The notes under the pieces are model-generated. The model did no database searches, was not told the DNA's origin, and saw only the letters and a program-made list of their open reading frames with translations. This document shows positions 1 to 12,320 of a stretch of 64,000 nt of DNA, piece by piece (the first letter of the stretch is position 1; each line of letters opens with the position of its first letter). A program made the translations under genes and the position numbers. Location of the stretch: the NCBI GenBank assembly GCA_020086605.1, contig JACBWW010000016.1, forward strand, positions 16,405,512-16,469,511. The letters are read 5' to 3'. Origin of the DNA: Lanius collurio. Lineage: Eukaryota > Chordata > Aves > Passeriformes > Laniidae.

Positions 1-759
1 GCCAGGAGAGCTGTACTACCTGAAGGTGGAGTGCTTTTAACATCACTGATTCCTGCAGTGGTTATGATGTGCAGGGGAGTAAAATGTGCCTCGGGGTCTT
101 TCCTGGGTCTCCAGAGGAAACACATAGACAGAGGCACAAGCTAGGCTAAGGGATGTGCTGTGTTAAGGATCAGTGTTGGCAATATCACTACACACAGAAA
201 CAGCTGAATTATGTCCATGAGTGACCTTCATTAGGCCAGCTCCAGACAAGAGGAAGCTCAGCTCAAGGACCTTTCAGCCCCAGCTCATCTTGACTTCACA
301 TCACCCACTGTTCCTCTCACAGGAGTATTAACACCAGAGACACCTGGGACTCAGGAAGCCTGGCTCCGTCTGGCATCACACCAAGTCAAGAACATGAGCT
401 GGGGCTGCATTCCCCCAGGGATGAATCCTAGAATGGAAAAGAAGCCTTTTACCATGCAAGGAAAAAGGCACATTGCTCTCTGGTAATTGTAACTGGCTCA
501 GGCTCAGAGCTTTTGCCTGGTGCCAAGGCAGGGCTTAGCACGGGATGTGAAGAACCAGTGATCTTCAAAACTCCTGCAGGGCACTTCTGCACAGCAGCAT
601 TCCCCTGCTGCCTATCCACACATGTTGGAGATTTAAATCCTCCCCCGGAGCCCTGCCAAAAGGACCGCCCTGGGAAACAGGGGCTTCCCCAGTGCTGCAG
701 CTCATCACCAGGCACTCGCCCATACAGCTTTATTTATCCCTCCCGCGCGCTCTCTTTCC

Positions 760-960
760 CTCTCAGATGGTAATGAGTGGTTTGCACTGGGAACTAAATG
801 AAGTTGATTGCCCACTGGTGTCTGCCATTAGTGGTAATTAGTTAAAACATCAGAGTATAAACAGTAAATTGGCTCTAATAATTAATACTAGCACTCAAGC
901 ATATGAGAGACACAGAGACTGGGAGAGAATCAGCAGCAAGCTTGTAAAATCAGCTGGGGC
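760..960. promoter_or_regulatory. Candidate conserved noncoding element
   Basis: AT-rich block within GC-moderate intron, with TAATTA at 835-840 and ATAATTAATA near 878-887 (homeodomain cores). No repeat or coding signal. Confidence 0.3.
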
Positions 961-2319
961 TGCTTTAATTAAAAAAGAAGGAATGTAAGTAACACAGTAT
1001 TGGAAAAAGGACAAAAGCCATCAGGATCTTGCATGTTAGGAGTGTGGTCGTGTCTCCTCTGGAGTGCAGCAGGGCTGAGGACTCACCTCAAGGCTCGGGT
1101 ACCTGCTTGTGCAAGATGCAGAGCCCACAGTGCAGAGGCTGCTGTATCCCTGAGATGCTGGGACACCACTTGTGGGATGAGTTTTAGCCTTGTTGCCAGT
1201 AACCTGGGGCAGTAGGAAGGACTGTAACATGTGAATGTGCTCCTACAGATGTGAGGGTGAGGCAGACAGGTGAGATAATCCCATGTGATTTTTCAGGGGA
1301 GATCTGCTTGGATTAGAGGGTCTGGTTTATTCAGCTGCTCACACTCTCTGCTTATTAAAGGCACCATGCTCTTTCCTTCAGTTACAGATTTGGCCTCAGG
1401 TACCCTTTGGGGAACAAGGCAAAGATAGGTCCTGCTAGGGAAGGTTGGGTCTACCCTTAGAATATTTTTTTTCCCCCCACAGGTTTTGCCAATTTGCATC
1501 CTGTACCTTCTTCCAGCCCCCTTCTTTGCCCTTGTACACCTTCCCCTTGCCCTGGGAAGGCAGGGGCTTCTCATAGCTCTCCCTTGGCAGAAAACCTTTG
1601 CCCCTAAGTGCCTTCAACATTTCATTTTAATGAAAAAAAAAACCAACAAGAACCCAGGATAAAGCAGTGATACTGGTGGTGTTGGGGTGATGCTGAGCAC
1701 TTGGGGCTCCTGGTGAGGGGGTACAATGTGGCCCTCCCTGCAAAGGCAGGCGAGCTGGCCATGCCCCTCACAGCCCCTGGCTTGGGCAGAGGTGGCAGAG
1801 CAGCGTTTGGGGAGGAGGGGCAGGCTGCATGTATATTGCTATTAATCATCCCCACGTACGTTAACCATGCTAATGTCCTAAGTGACAATAGCCCATCTCA
1901 GCTCATGATTTAGGGTCTGTGAACGGAAGCTGGGCTCCTGGGAGTAAATGTGTGAATCCTCCGCTGGTACTAAACCTTCTAATAAATCTAACGCACACCA
2001 AAAAGCCCTGGGCACTAAATCCCAGAATCCGGTAATTGAAACCCTTACAGCTCTCAGAAAAAGGTAGCCAGTGAGTGGAAGTGAGTGTATGTTTTTACAG
2101 AATATATATTCTATCTGCACCTGATTATCTCCAGCAGAGACAAAGGAAACCTGATGCCTCCTCATAAGCACTTCGTTCTACAGACTTTAGATAGTATCTT
2201 TGAAAATAAGAACCAAGCAGCCTTGTGCTGCAGGGGTTGATGCTGTGCTCTGCAGACATGAGTGTGCAAGAACAAGGACCCGTGGCTCTTTGCTGGATCC
2301 CACGGCTGTCCCAGCTGTT

Positions 2320-2373
2320 GGCAAATGCCACTGGGACTATAGGAGTGGCAAATGCCACTGGGACTATGGAGCA
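2320..2373. repeat. 27-bp direct tandem duplication, two copies
   Basis: GGCAAATGCCACTGGGACTA is repeated exactly at 2320 and 2347 with near-identical tails (TAGGAGT / TGGAGCA). The high identity suggests a recent slip or a variable minisatellite. Confidence 0.85.
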
Positions 2374-3629
2374 GACCATCTGTCTGCTGCCCTGAACTGT
2401 CGTACCTTGGTATCATGGGGGTCATTGGGCTGGCACACTTGGGGACAGTCACCAGCCCAGCCTGGTTCAAATGTGCAGTAAGCTGTTAGTACTGCCAGAG
2501 GAACATTCCTGAACTGTCTCTGCCCTCCAAGTTGTAGGGGCAGAGGAAAGGCAGGATGTTCTGTGGGGCTCAGCATCCCAGATGATGTCGGGTGGTGCAG
2601 AGTGGGTGGAAATGGCTGGGTCTCCAGTGCAGGGAGCAGCTGGCCAAGCCGAAGCCCCTGTGCAGGTCTGATCCCACCTTTGAGAGCAGAGGCACAAGTA
2701 TGTCCCTGTTGAGGCAGCAATGAATTCGGCATCCTTCCCATGTCTGGTGTGTTTCTGATAGCCAGTGCTGAGACTGTTTATTGTTTTGTTTACTAGAGAA
2801 AAGATCGTGTTGGTGTTTTATTCTGCTTTTAATCTCTGTTACAGACCACTCTGTAATGCCTTGGCAGGGGACTTAATAAATATAGTCATTTGGATAATGA
2901 ATGGTGATGATACAGGCGAGCTGGAGGGAGGGTGCAGAGGAGAGATGCTGCACTGGGCACCTGGTGGTGTTTGGAGGCAGGAGGATCATGTCCTCCTGGG
3001 ATTAATCCTCCACAAGGTCCCACAGCCCCAGCTGGCGACTGGGACACGGGAGTTGCCCAGTGCTTTTCCAGTTCAGCATCCTTTATTGTGTGAAGAGGGC
3101 TGAGGGTGGCAGGATCAATGCAGACTCCAGTGTCCTGCCTGGCAGGAACTATAAGCCTGTCACCCACTGGGGGCAGGGATGTCTTGTGACCCTGAACTCT
3201 GAGGAGATGGGAGCTGTTTGTGCATGCTGCAGCACCATTTCATGCAGCACTTCTGTACGATGGCTTTCTGTGGGACATTAATCAGGAATGAGAGAATTTG
3301 AGAATTTTATTCACTTTCACTTTACTGCTGCCTGACTGTCCATCTGTATTACTGTGGATCATTCTTGCAGCCCCTCTTGCCATCTCCCACCCATCAGAAT
3401 CCCGCATCCTTCTGGCCATGCCTCTGCACACCAGCGCAGCTGTTTCCGAGTGAGCCAGTGCTGGGCAGTGAGCAAATGAGCTGTGCTGACTGCCCACCTG
3501 CATCTCCCATCCCATCCCAGGGCACTGGGACTGTCCCCTTGGGACAAAAACAGCACTGTCATTGCCTCTCGCCTTCCTCCCCACCATACCTGTGGGGAGC
3601 CTGAGCACCCTCATTTCTCAGGTCACCGC

Positions 3630-4140
3630 TTGGCTAATGGTCTATTAATTTGTTCAGTTGTCCCCTGTGAGGCAAACTCAATTTCCAGCCAGGATTCCTC
3701 CCTGGCTGTCGACACAGTGATGGATAGGACGAGTGGCTGTCACCGCCAGCCCCGGCGCCCGCTCGGCACGCCGGGCACCCGCTCAGCTCTGCCTGCACCC
3801 TGGTGTGCCTCCAGCGGGACCAATCCGTTGCCTCACGCCCAAGGACCTGTCTCTGGCAATGAAAAATGACAGAAATATTTAAGGACAAATAACGTTTACA
3901 AACCCAATTTAAAATTATTATGGAAGGCCTTGGCTGCAGATGGGCCCAAGCTGATTCGTGGTGGCAATCAAATCGAATTTCCTTATCGTTGTATTATTTT
4001 AGGGCGTTATCTGGGCCCATAATGCAGTTATAAATTCAATTTCATCTGCGAGCATTCATTGTTTACTGTCGCCTGTTTGCTGGGGAAAATGTAAACACTT
4101 TGCAGCCCTCAGCTGCAAAATTAATTTCTGGCGGAAAATG
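3630..4140. promoter_or_regulatory. Candidate conserved noncoding element
   Basis: After a small CpG-rich patch (3735-3850) the sequence turns AT-rich with words such as AATTTAAAATTATTATGG and TAAATTCAATTTC. TGTTTAC at 4060-4066 is a full forkhead core, directly overlapped by ATTGTTT (SOX-like). No repeat family is seen. It looks like an intronic enhancer of a developmental gene; this rests on composition only. Confidence 0.42.
3735..3850. other. Small orphan CpG-rich patch
   Basis: Short GC-rich patch (CCCCGGCGCCCGCTCGGCAC) just before the AT-rich element. No exon features. It is probably part of the same regulatory block. Confidence 0.28.
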
Positions 4141-4489
4141 GGAAAGAGGAAAAAAAGTAGAAGGTGCCCAAATAAAAAGAGAGAACAAGAAAGGTGGTGG
4201 CAGAAGTGCTGCCAGGCATGGGACAAGGGCTGGCGAGGGCACCAGAACCATCTGAGCTGCTTGTACCAGTCAGCTGCCATGGTGGGCTACCACTTTGTTC
4301 CATGCTTGGGATGGCAGTGGCTGGGAATGCAAGGGGATGGATGGGGTTGGGCAAGGATTGATGGGGACAGGTACCTGGGTGGCAATGGCAGCTCTCACAT
4401 CTTCTCCCTGCTGCCACATTTCTCCTCTGTGCAAAAGGAGGAAGAAAATACTCAGTGACCTGATGGGGCTGCCAAGGGAAAGTTGAAGG

Positions 4490-4590
4490 TCTCCCATTAA
4501 TTCCAGACTAAAAATGACAAATTCATCTTCTACGACAATTAAATGAAGTCAGTAATTGATGCTAATTGATCTTCAGCCGAGAGGGCTCTT
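4490..4590. promoter_or_regulatory. Short AT-rich homeodomain-core cluster
   Basis: In 100 bp there are ATTAAT, CAATTAAA, GTAATTG and CTAATTGA, a dense cluster of TAAT/ATTA cores. It is probably a small conserved element; this is inference. Confidence 0.3.
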
Positions 4591-4777
4591 ACTGCTTTGC
4601 TGTGCTCTCCCTGATGCTCTGGCACTTTCCTCTCTTTCCCACTTCTCCTCCCTGCAGTCCCCTGGCCATGGGGATGTCCCCAGGGCCCCAATGGCTGCTC
4701 CTGCACTTGCCCAGCTCGGCCAGCCCTATGCATCTTTTTCGGCTGCTCACTTCTTGGAGTTTGCATTTATTTTCTCC

Positions 4778-4797
4778 TTTTTTTTTTTTTTTTTTTT
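4778..4797. repeat. T20 homopolymer
   Basis: Run of 20 T. No target duplication or retrocopy is seen next to it. Confidence 0.9.
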
Positions 4798-4993
4798 GGA
4801 GGCAGGTACCAGGCCTGGCTGTGTTAGCGACAAAGGATTTATAGCCTACAGCTGTGTAGGTTTCCACTTAATTTTTATAAGCCCAGCATAAGAGCCAGCA
4901 GGGGGTAAAGCACACTTGGATTTTCTCTACTTAAAATATTACAATGTTAGCACTTTTGCTTGAGCTCTGAAAAGGGGGCAGTGGGGGGCTGGA

Positions 4994-5020
4994 TGTGTGT
5001 GTGTGTGTGTGAGCGTGTGT
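4994..5020. repeat. (TG)n microsatellite
   Basis: Nine TG units, a break, and further TGTGT, followed by a T-rich stretch to 5063. Confidence 0.9.
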
Positions 5021-5222
5021 TTGGGGTTTTTTGGTGTTGTTTTTTCTTCTTTTTTTCTTTTTTATGAGAGCCCTTTAATCTCGAGCCAATATGTCAAAAT
5101 CAAATTAAGCCTTGGAAGGGGAGCGGGCTCAGCGTGCCAAGCTCACTCGCTGGGTTGTAAATGTACAATTGTTTCTGGGAGCTGTTATTAAAGCGAGGTG
5201 ACTGCTGCCTGTTAAGGGACCC

Positions 5223-5230
5223 TGACGTCA
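5223..5230. promoter_or_regulatory. Consensus CRE octamer TGACGTCA
   Basis: A perfect CRE palindrome followed by CGT, in a locally CpG-containing stretch (5221-5265) next to an AT-rich block at 5070-5200. It may be part of an intronic enhancer. No nearby exon is seen. Confidence 0.3.
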
Positions 5231-5582
5231 CGTCCTCCAGCCGCGCTCAGGAAGCAGCACCGGGAGGAGGGGGACAGGGTTCGGCCATGTGGTGACCACA
5301 GGGAGGGGATGAAACCACGGTGTCCCCTGGAGCAGAGCAGAGGGAGGGTGGCACCAGCCCTTTCATGGTGGCCCCAGCAGAGGAGCCCCTGGGGACTCTT
5401 AGCAATCCCTGGGGACGTGGCTTGTGTTTCCACATAGAAGAGCAGGTTGAGAACTCTACTAAGAAACCATCATAGAGGGTGGGTTTGGGGTTTCCAGCAG
5501 GGTCTGAGTTTTGGAGGCAGGAGAGTTTACTCAACCAGAACTTGCCATGGCGCTTCTGGAGAAGCAAAAGGGACAAATTGGA

Positions 5583-5592
5583 GGGGGGGGGG
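5583..5592. repeat. G10 homopolymer
   Basis: Run of ten G, liable to length change and sequencing error. Confidence 0.8.
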
Positions 5593-7449
5593 TAATTTTC
5601 TGACTGAAAGGTCACCATTTGCTTTGGTTGAGAGGCCCATTCCTTGCCCAACTTAAATCATTTCAGCAGGGCTGGCCAGGAGCCTCACCTGCAGAACCCC
5701 TTGCAAGGTGTGGTATAGCATCACTAATTTGGGGGTGCCAGGTCTCTGTGGGACCTTGGTTAAGAGCAGAGGGGGCAAACCTTACCCCTCTGATGTGAAG
5801 GCAGGATTTGGGGGGCTCTGCTATGGGGTACACACTCTGCAAGGAGTTCATGAGCCACTTTGAGGGGGTCTTACTGTGGTGAGATGCTGCCATCAACACC
5901 ACAATGAGTGTTTTGAATCCACATTTCTGCTCAGCTTTGCTGCAAGCAAAGTAACAGCAATGAAAATAGTGTAAAGTACCACTGCTCATCACCTGAGACA
6001 GTTCGTAATTATCCATAATGCTGGTATTTGACATTATATTTACACTGTGCAGGTCTTTAAGGTCATCACTTACGCCTTTTTATTTCATGCAGTGGAACTG
6101 CAGGCTGGAGAAGCGTGATGGGGGCAGTGAGGAGGTGTGTTGGCACACTGAGATCTGTTTGCTGCCCTCTCCCTCTGGCTTGACTTCAGCTCCTACAGAT
6201 GCCAAGGCAGGTAGTCCCTGTTCCATATCTCCAAATCCCTGATTTCAGTGCATTGGGATGGGCAGCTTCATGGGAAGCCCTAGGGGACTGAATGCTGTGG
6301 TCCCAGCAGTTTTACCATCAACACTGGGATGAAGACCCAGCGCAAAGACAGCAAGCAGACCTCACACCTCCTCTTGGCCATGCCACATTGGGTAGGAGAG
6401 ACCAGCTAATGTCCAGGATAATTAGTCCTGGTTTGAGGCAGTGGTAATGAGATGGAGCAAAGCGCTAACGGGGCTGTCTGGCTTCCAGCCATGAGCCAGC
6501 AGCTCCATACAGTGCTAAGCTGTCCCAGGTGGACACATGAGCTCATTAGGAGTAAACCAAGAGACACCTAACATGATGCTGTGGGCAGGCTGTCAGGCCC
6601 TGTGGTGAACATTCCCGGGGGCCCCAAGGGCCATGGGCAGCAGTTGTCCATCACCCGGGCAGTGTGGCAGAGAAGCCATGTGGCCGCTGCAGGCCACTTC
6701 CACTGGTCTTGCTGGGTTGCCCCTGGGTGCCAATAGCATGGGGAGTTGTGTTCTCAGGTCTTTATGGGTCCTACTAAATCCTCTGTAATATAGTGTAAAT
6801 AAAGTTTATGGCTGAAATTGGTGTTTTACAGGGGCAAACCAAAGTCCAGCTGCAAAGTTACAAACAAGTGAACTGTATGCAAAGGGGCGATGGCACCAGT
6901 ACCTCCTACTGAGCCCTGACCTGTTTTTTGGGCATGTTTCACTGGGTCTTAGGGAGAATGTAGCTCGCACCAGCTGCCTCTGGCTCTGGTTATGCTCATC
7001 TGCTACACATGGCTCCCGACTCTTTGCCATAAGCAATTGAGACCGAAAGTCACTTGCAAAGTGAAAATAAATTACTTTCTGCAAGGCACACAGGGAATCA
7101 TCACTGAGGGCTGAGGTAAATGTAACGCATGGGGAAACTGAGGCAAGGAGTTTTGCTTCAGGTCATGTAACAGTGGTCTGGCAGAGCCAGGAGGAAGACT
7201 GAGAGCCCTTGTGTCACCTTCCTTGTGTCTCTGCAGTCAGTGCCTGACATATGCAGGGGCTCAACACTGTGCATGGGGCCATGGAAACCCCAGTGGGTCA
7301 GAGGCACCCCAAGTAGCCCCATCACCCCTTTTCCCATGGCTCTGCAGCTGGAGCAGTGGGCAGGACTGCGCCTGAGAGAGCACAAGGGTTCCTCAGCGAT
7401 TCCCAGATGTGCTGTGCTCACTGTTTTCCGGGAACCCAGCGGCCTGAGC

Positions 7450-7800
7450 CGAGATAAATAAGTGATACAGACATCTCTGCACTAAACACACACGACGCGC
7501 TCCCTCCCGCTCGCCCACCCCACGCACACAGTTCTATTAATCCTGACAAATTATGACGTACAGACGTGTAATGCAAACTGATTCATCATACATTCAAATC
7601 TGCTGTGTGGGAGCAGCGGGAGGGCAGAGGCAGACAAGTGTATTACACGGATAATGTATTTGACGTATTAATAAAACCAGCCGCATTGCTCAATCTGGAG
7701 AGAGGGAGGGATGCCGATACATCATGACAGATCACATATTGATGGAATCCAGATGTTGGGAATCATAGTCTTGGGGCCTTTCTGGTATTGACTAAAGGTA
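7450..7800. promoter_or_regulatory. Candidate conserved noncoding element
   Basis: The block holds CTATTAAT, TGACGTA (7554-7560), ATGCAAA (7571-7577, POU-like), TGATTCATCAT (AP-1/TALE-like), and a second GACGTATTAATAAAA near 7662. CpGs are kept in an AT-rich context, which is common in ancient enhancers. No exon or repeat is seen. Confidence 0.4.
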
Positions 7801-9002
7801 AAAAATGCAGGCTGTCAGCACATTAAATCTCTGCTCTGCTCATGGAGGCTGGGGGGATAATTATTTATTTGTGGAGGACAAGGAAACTGCTCCCTGCGTC
7901 CCCTGTCCCGTTAGCCCAGCCATCTGCAAGGTAAGGTCAGGGAAAGAATTTTTAACCCCCCCTGCTGTTTTGTTACCTGTGGACTGCAATGATCAGCTGA
8001 AGCACATGTTACTGTGGTCCCATCATCTTGAAATCCTTGGTTCTGCTGATAGAATCAGTGTCAAAGTGATCCCAGCTGGTCTTGGATTTTTAGGCAGTAA
8101 AGCACTCAAAAAATATCCCCCTTGGCTTTTCCAGCAATGCTGCTGCTTCCTGTGTTTTGCTCCTCTTGAACAGGGATGCACATTCTGAGTGGTTTGAGGA
8201 AGCGTTACATTTATGCTTATACACACATACAAATGTGTGTCCATAGGATGTTTTTAGTATTTTTCAGGAAAAGATATTCTGTTACTCACAGTTTCATGGA
8301 TAAAGGTCATTGTGCCAATAACAACTCCTACTTTAATTTTACCTTGCTGAGTCCTTTTGAAATGAATCTGTCTTTTTTCAGATCTGTTTGGGTTGGACAC
8401 CCTGTAAGGGCTGCTTGTGTTCGTAGAGCCTGATTGACTTTGGCTTGTGTGTGACAAGGCGTTAAGCACATGGTAACATCATCTATTAGGGGACACAAAT
8501 ACATGGATGTCCTGGTTTGGTTTTGTGCTCCTCCACAGGAATAGTGCCTTTCCCTTGAGCATCTTTTTGTTGCAGTGGGTTAAACCTGCTGCTGGGTGCC
8601 TGGCCAGCACAGCAGGATGAAATGACACTGAGAGGATAACAGAGCTTTGTGCTAATGCTCTTTCAAGGGTTATTGCCAGCCTGGAGAAGGTGCTGTGCTG
8701 TGTATTTTTGGGCCCTGCCCCTGCATCCTCATGATACTTGCAGACTGGAGGGACCAGGACATGGCTGGGACTCAAATGGACATTACCTGCAAGTCCAGGG
8801 CAGCTCAAAGGAGAGATGTGGATTTCAAAAATAATGAACTTGCAGCAAAGAGGGAAAGATGTTTAAGCATTAGGAAGTGTTCAAAGGATTGGGGCGTAGC
8901 TTTCTTGGATGTAGATCACCAGGACTTACATATAGGAGCCTACAGAACTATTACATAAGCTCAGAGAGAGAGCAAGAGAGAAAAACTCTATATTGGAACT
9001 AT

Positions 9003-9090
9003 AGAAGTATATACATATATTTAGCTTCATACATAAAATACAGAAATTTATGTTATGTTATATATCATACCATATCATATCATATTAATA
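9003..9090. repeat. AT-rich simple repeat with CATAT units
   Basis: TATATACATATAT and a later CATATCATATCATATTAAT track (9070-9088) give a low-complexity, CATAT-based stretch. Confidence 0.7.
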
Positions 9091-9529
9091 TTTGGAGCCT
9101 GTAGAACTACTTGCATGTTATTTTTCCCCTACTAGAATGGATCAAAAAGCAGGAATAACGAAATTTAGGGAAATACAAAAGCAGGCATTGACATGTTAGT
9201 GTTCTCCCCGGGAAAGCCTGGTGGGTACCTGCCATGGGTCTGTGCCCATCGGAGGGGGATGCTGGAACTTCTCTGGTGTGCAGAGGTGCAGATGCCCAGG
9301 ACTACTCCGGCAGCCTTGGTACCCTGCAGAGCACTCCTCAAGTCCTCTGCTCTTGGGGAGGCTAGCCCTAATTGGAGCCATGTCGAGGGATTAGCCTCAC
9401 TGAGCCTTCCAAAACATGTCCCCAGCCTCCTCGACTGTCTGGCAGTGGGGCAGCGAGTTTGCTGTGTGGGAGCAAGCCTGCCTCATACTCTGGGGTCTGG
9501 GCTCCACTGCCATCTCTCCACAGCTTTGC

Positions 9530-9690
9530 AGTCTGAGCCGACTGAGCGTGAGCCAGCGCTGCCCATGGACAGCAGCGGCCCTGTTCTCTGTCCCCAGAGC
9601 GAGCGAGACCTGTCCGGCCCTGTCTTTGAGTGTGCACCGCGGGGCTGCTGCCCTCGGACACGGCCGGGGCACGGGGCTGGCAGCGGGGCG
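9530..9690. other. Orphan GC/CpG-rich patch
   Basis: About 160 bp rich in CpG (AGCGAGCGAG, CACCGCGGGG, CGGACACGGCCGGGG) inside otherwise CpG-poor intron. A long chance frame (203 codons, 9193-9804) crosses it but has no recognisable domain. It may be an orphan CpG island, an unannotated first exon of a noncoding RNA, or an unmethylated enhancer core. Confidence 0.35.
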
Positions 9691-10129
9691 AGTCTCTGTC
9701 CCCTGCTCAGCCACCGACTCCCTCTTGAGCTGCGGGTGACCTACACCATGCAGGGCTGTCAAAAGCAAGGACACAAGTCCCACAGAGTCCCAAAGTGCCT
9801 TTAAAATGCACTCTTTAACCTCTGGAAGCCGTTTCCTTGCATGTGAAATGGAGACAATAAACACCTGAGATGAAAGGGCAGCTTTACTCTGCTAAGATAA
9901 AGGGGTTTGCTCTTTCCCTGTACTCATTCGGTACAAGTGGATGGGTCTGGAGGCTGAGTTGCTGGCAGGGAGAGCTCACCAGCCCCAGAAAGTAGCAAGG
10001 TCCTTTTTCAAGTTGGAGAAAAGCAGCTTAGAGGAAATATAAATTGTACTGAATGAGGAGGACTTGAAAGCAGGGAGGGCTTCTCAGATGGGGAGCCGGG
10101 GAAAATGATGGAGGGAACGTAAGAATGAC

Positions 10130-10290
10130 AAAGCATGTCGTTCCAGTGGAGTGCAAGATGATTTGCTTTAGCTCATTAAATACTGCAATAAAATATTAAT
10201 AGTTATTGTCCCTCTATTTTTTGTAATTATCCTTGCAAAGAAGGATCTGCTGCAAGTCACTAATGTATTCCCAGCAGCGGGTTGCTTTTT
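10130..10290. promoter_or_regulatory. Candidate conserved noncoding element
   Basis: AT-rich stretch with AATAAAATATTAATAG and TGTAATTATC words and no repeat signal. It ends where the sequence returns to G-rich intron near 10310. Confidence 0.3.
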
Positions 10291-11819
10291 AATACGGTGA
10301 TGGCAGTCAGGGGTGAGGAGGGGGGGGAATGAAAGCGTTTATGTGTGGCCAGAAAATAGTTGTATGATCAGGGTCATTAAAGAACTGGCGCTGTCTACAG
10401 AGGGAGAGACAGAACAAGGGGAAGAGGAGGCTACAGGGAGAGGAAGAGGGTGCAGTTCAACCTGGGAGCACTCAAGAAAGGATGAGATTTGAGGGCAATC
10501 TGGTGTCTGCATCCCACCTAATCCCAAGGAAGAAATCTGTGCTGTGGCTGTGCATCCCAGTGTGCCTGGATGTTTGCTGGTGAATGTGGTGATTTCTCCA
10601 CCTGATCAAGCTGATGCAGCTTTGGAGGACCCTGGAAGTGCCAAGCTCCTGCTGCAGGTGCTCAGGTGCTCTGTGGGGTCAGCCCAGGCACATGGGAGGA
10701 AGACCTCAGGGTGTTGCATGACCATGGAGGGTCCCCTCCATCACAGCCCTCGGCAAGGCAGACCTGGTGCATATTAGCTGTGCCCCTGCCTTTCAGTTTC
10801 CCTTTTCCTGTGCCTGTCCCTGAGGCTGTCCTTGCTCTGGTCAGGGCCGTAGATTGTGCTGTCACCTCCAGGTTCTTGGACCTCAGGATCTCTCAGTGGT
10901 CAGAGGACCCTTTGCAGGAGTTTTATCTGAGCAAACACCCTGGGAGAGGCTCCCCAGATGATGACTGGTGGGTCAGACACCATTTGTGGCACTAACAGTC
11001 TCTGGCAGAAAGCTTTAAAAAGTGAGGTAGAATGTCTCCTGCCAGCAGCAAAGACCCCATCTAAGGCTTGAAGCTTCTGTAGCAGCATCAACATCACATC
11101 TCGCTGTGCTCAGGCCAGGAGAGACCTCATTGTGCTTTCATCTCTGGTTCCTGCTGCGTGAGCAGAGTGGGATGCAGTGAGACTTTTTGCTGAGCCTGGG
11201 CAAAGCTATTGGCTTAAACACATCACATGGAGCAGGTGGGTCTTTTCCAGCTGGGGACAGCCCATGGTGCCTGGGGTGGGGGAGCAAAGGCTGAGTCCCA
11301 GCAAAGGGCTCCTGGCATGTGATTGCCACAATGTGGCTTGGAAAGCCTTGACTGGAGGAGACAACACACTCTGCCATCAGAGGTGGAGAGAACAGAGATT
11401 GGTGATCCTCGGGCTCCTGGCCCCAGGCCCCAGGAATGCAGGTTGGTAGCATGAGCAGCAGCAGCAGCAGGACAGTGCCATGAGCCTGCCTCAGGGAGCA
11501 AAGCCTGTCCTGGGGATCCACCCATCTGTCTGTCCAGGCAAGCCGAAGGCCCAGGCAGCCACATCCTTGATGCTTCTGCTTCCTGAGCCAGAGAAGAGAC
11601 CAGGGCTTCGGCCCCTCTCAGATCCCATCAGCTGACCCTTGGAAGAGAAACGGTGCTGACAGGTATCTAAGCGAGGCAGAATTAAGGGAAATGATAATAA
11701 ATGTAGATGGTCAGGCGGGGGAATGAAATGATCCATCTTTTGCATGTTAGTCAAGAGGTGCTTGCAGGCTCCCCCCCTCCCCGCTCCCATTCAATCAGGG
11801 CCTGTCAGACCTCCAGCAG

Positions 11820-12320
11820 GTTGGCATTTTTGTGAAGAATCTCTCGGCTAAAAATTGTTGTCATTCCTATTTCCTTGTTATCAGTTGGCGGCACCTCGGC
11901 GGAGCCCGGAGATTAACGCAGAATCGCCGGGCGAGCATCCATTCCCAAAGAGCCCTATCCATTACGCCGAGCTCGGCGGGTCCCTCCCGCCTCACCTCCC
12001 ACATTCATCATCTTTAACGCTGACAGCCCGGCGCAGGCCTTTCAAATTTATCTCACCGCGTCCCGGGCAGGCTCTATCCGTCAAACTGCACGAGAGGGAG
12101 CGAGCAGAGCGCCATCTCCTCTCCCCTGTACATCGGGGAGGGAGGGGGGGCGGAAAACAACCTGCCCGTGTGAGGGACTCGGTAAAAGATTGGTCCGAGA
12201 TACACAATTAATCATGGCTCGCATCAATTTGCTTGATTTACTCCCTGGAGGGAGAAGGGGCGTAAACACGGCATGTGCAGAGGCAGTGTGGAAACATAAT
12301 GTGTCTGTCTATAGGAAAAA
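11820..12320. promoter_or_regulatory. CpG-rich candidate element (enhancer or minor promoter)
   Basis: The block starts AT-rich (AAAAATTGTTGTCATTCC), passes through a CpG-dense core (11885-12170, with GGCGGCACCTCGGCGGAG and CCGAGCTCGGCGGG), and ends AT-rich with an inverted CCAAT (GATTGGTCC near 12189) and CACAATTAATCATGG. CpG-rich cores inside conserved blocks occur at developmental regulatory islands. No open frame here has a recognisable product. Confidence 0.42.

Noticed and set aside
9193..9804. 203-codon open frame on the + strand
   Set aside because: Pro/Ser/Cys/Leu-rich with no recognisable domain; crosses a CpG-rich patch where stops are rare. Typical chance frame.
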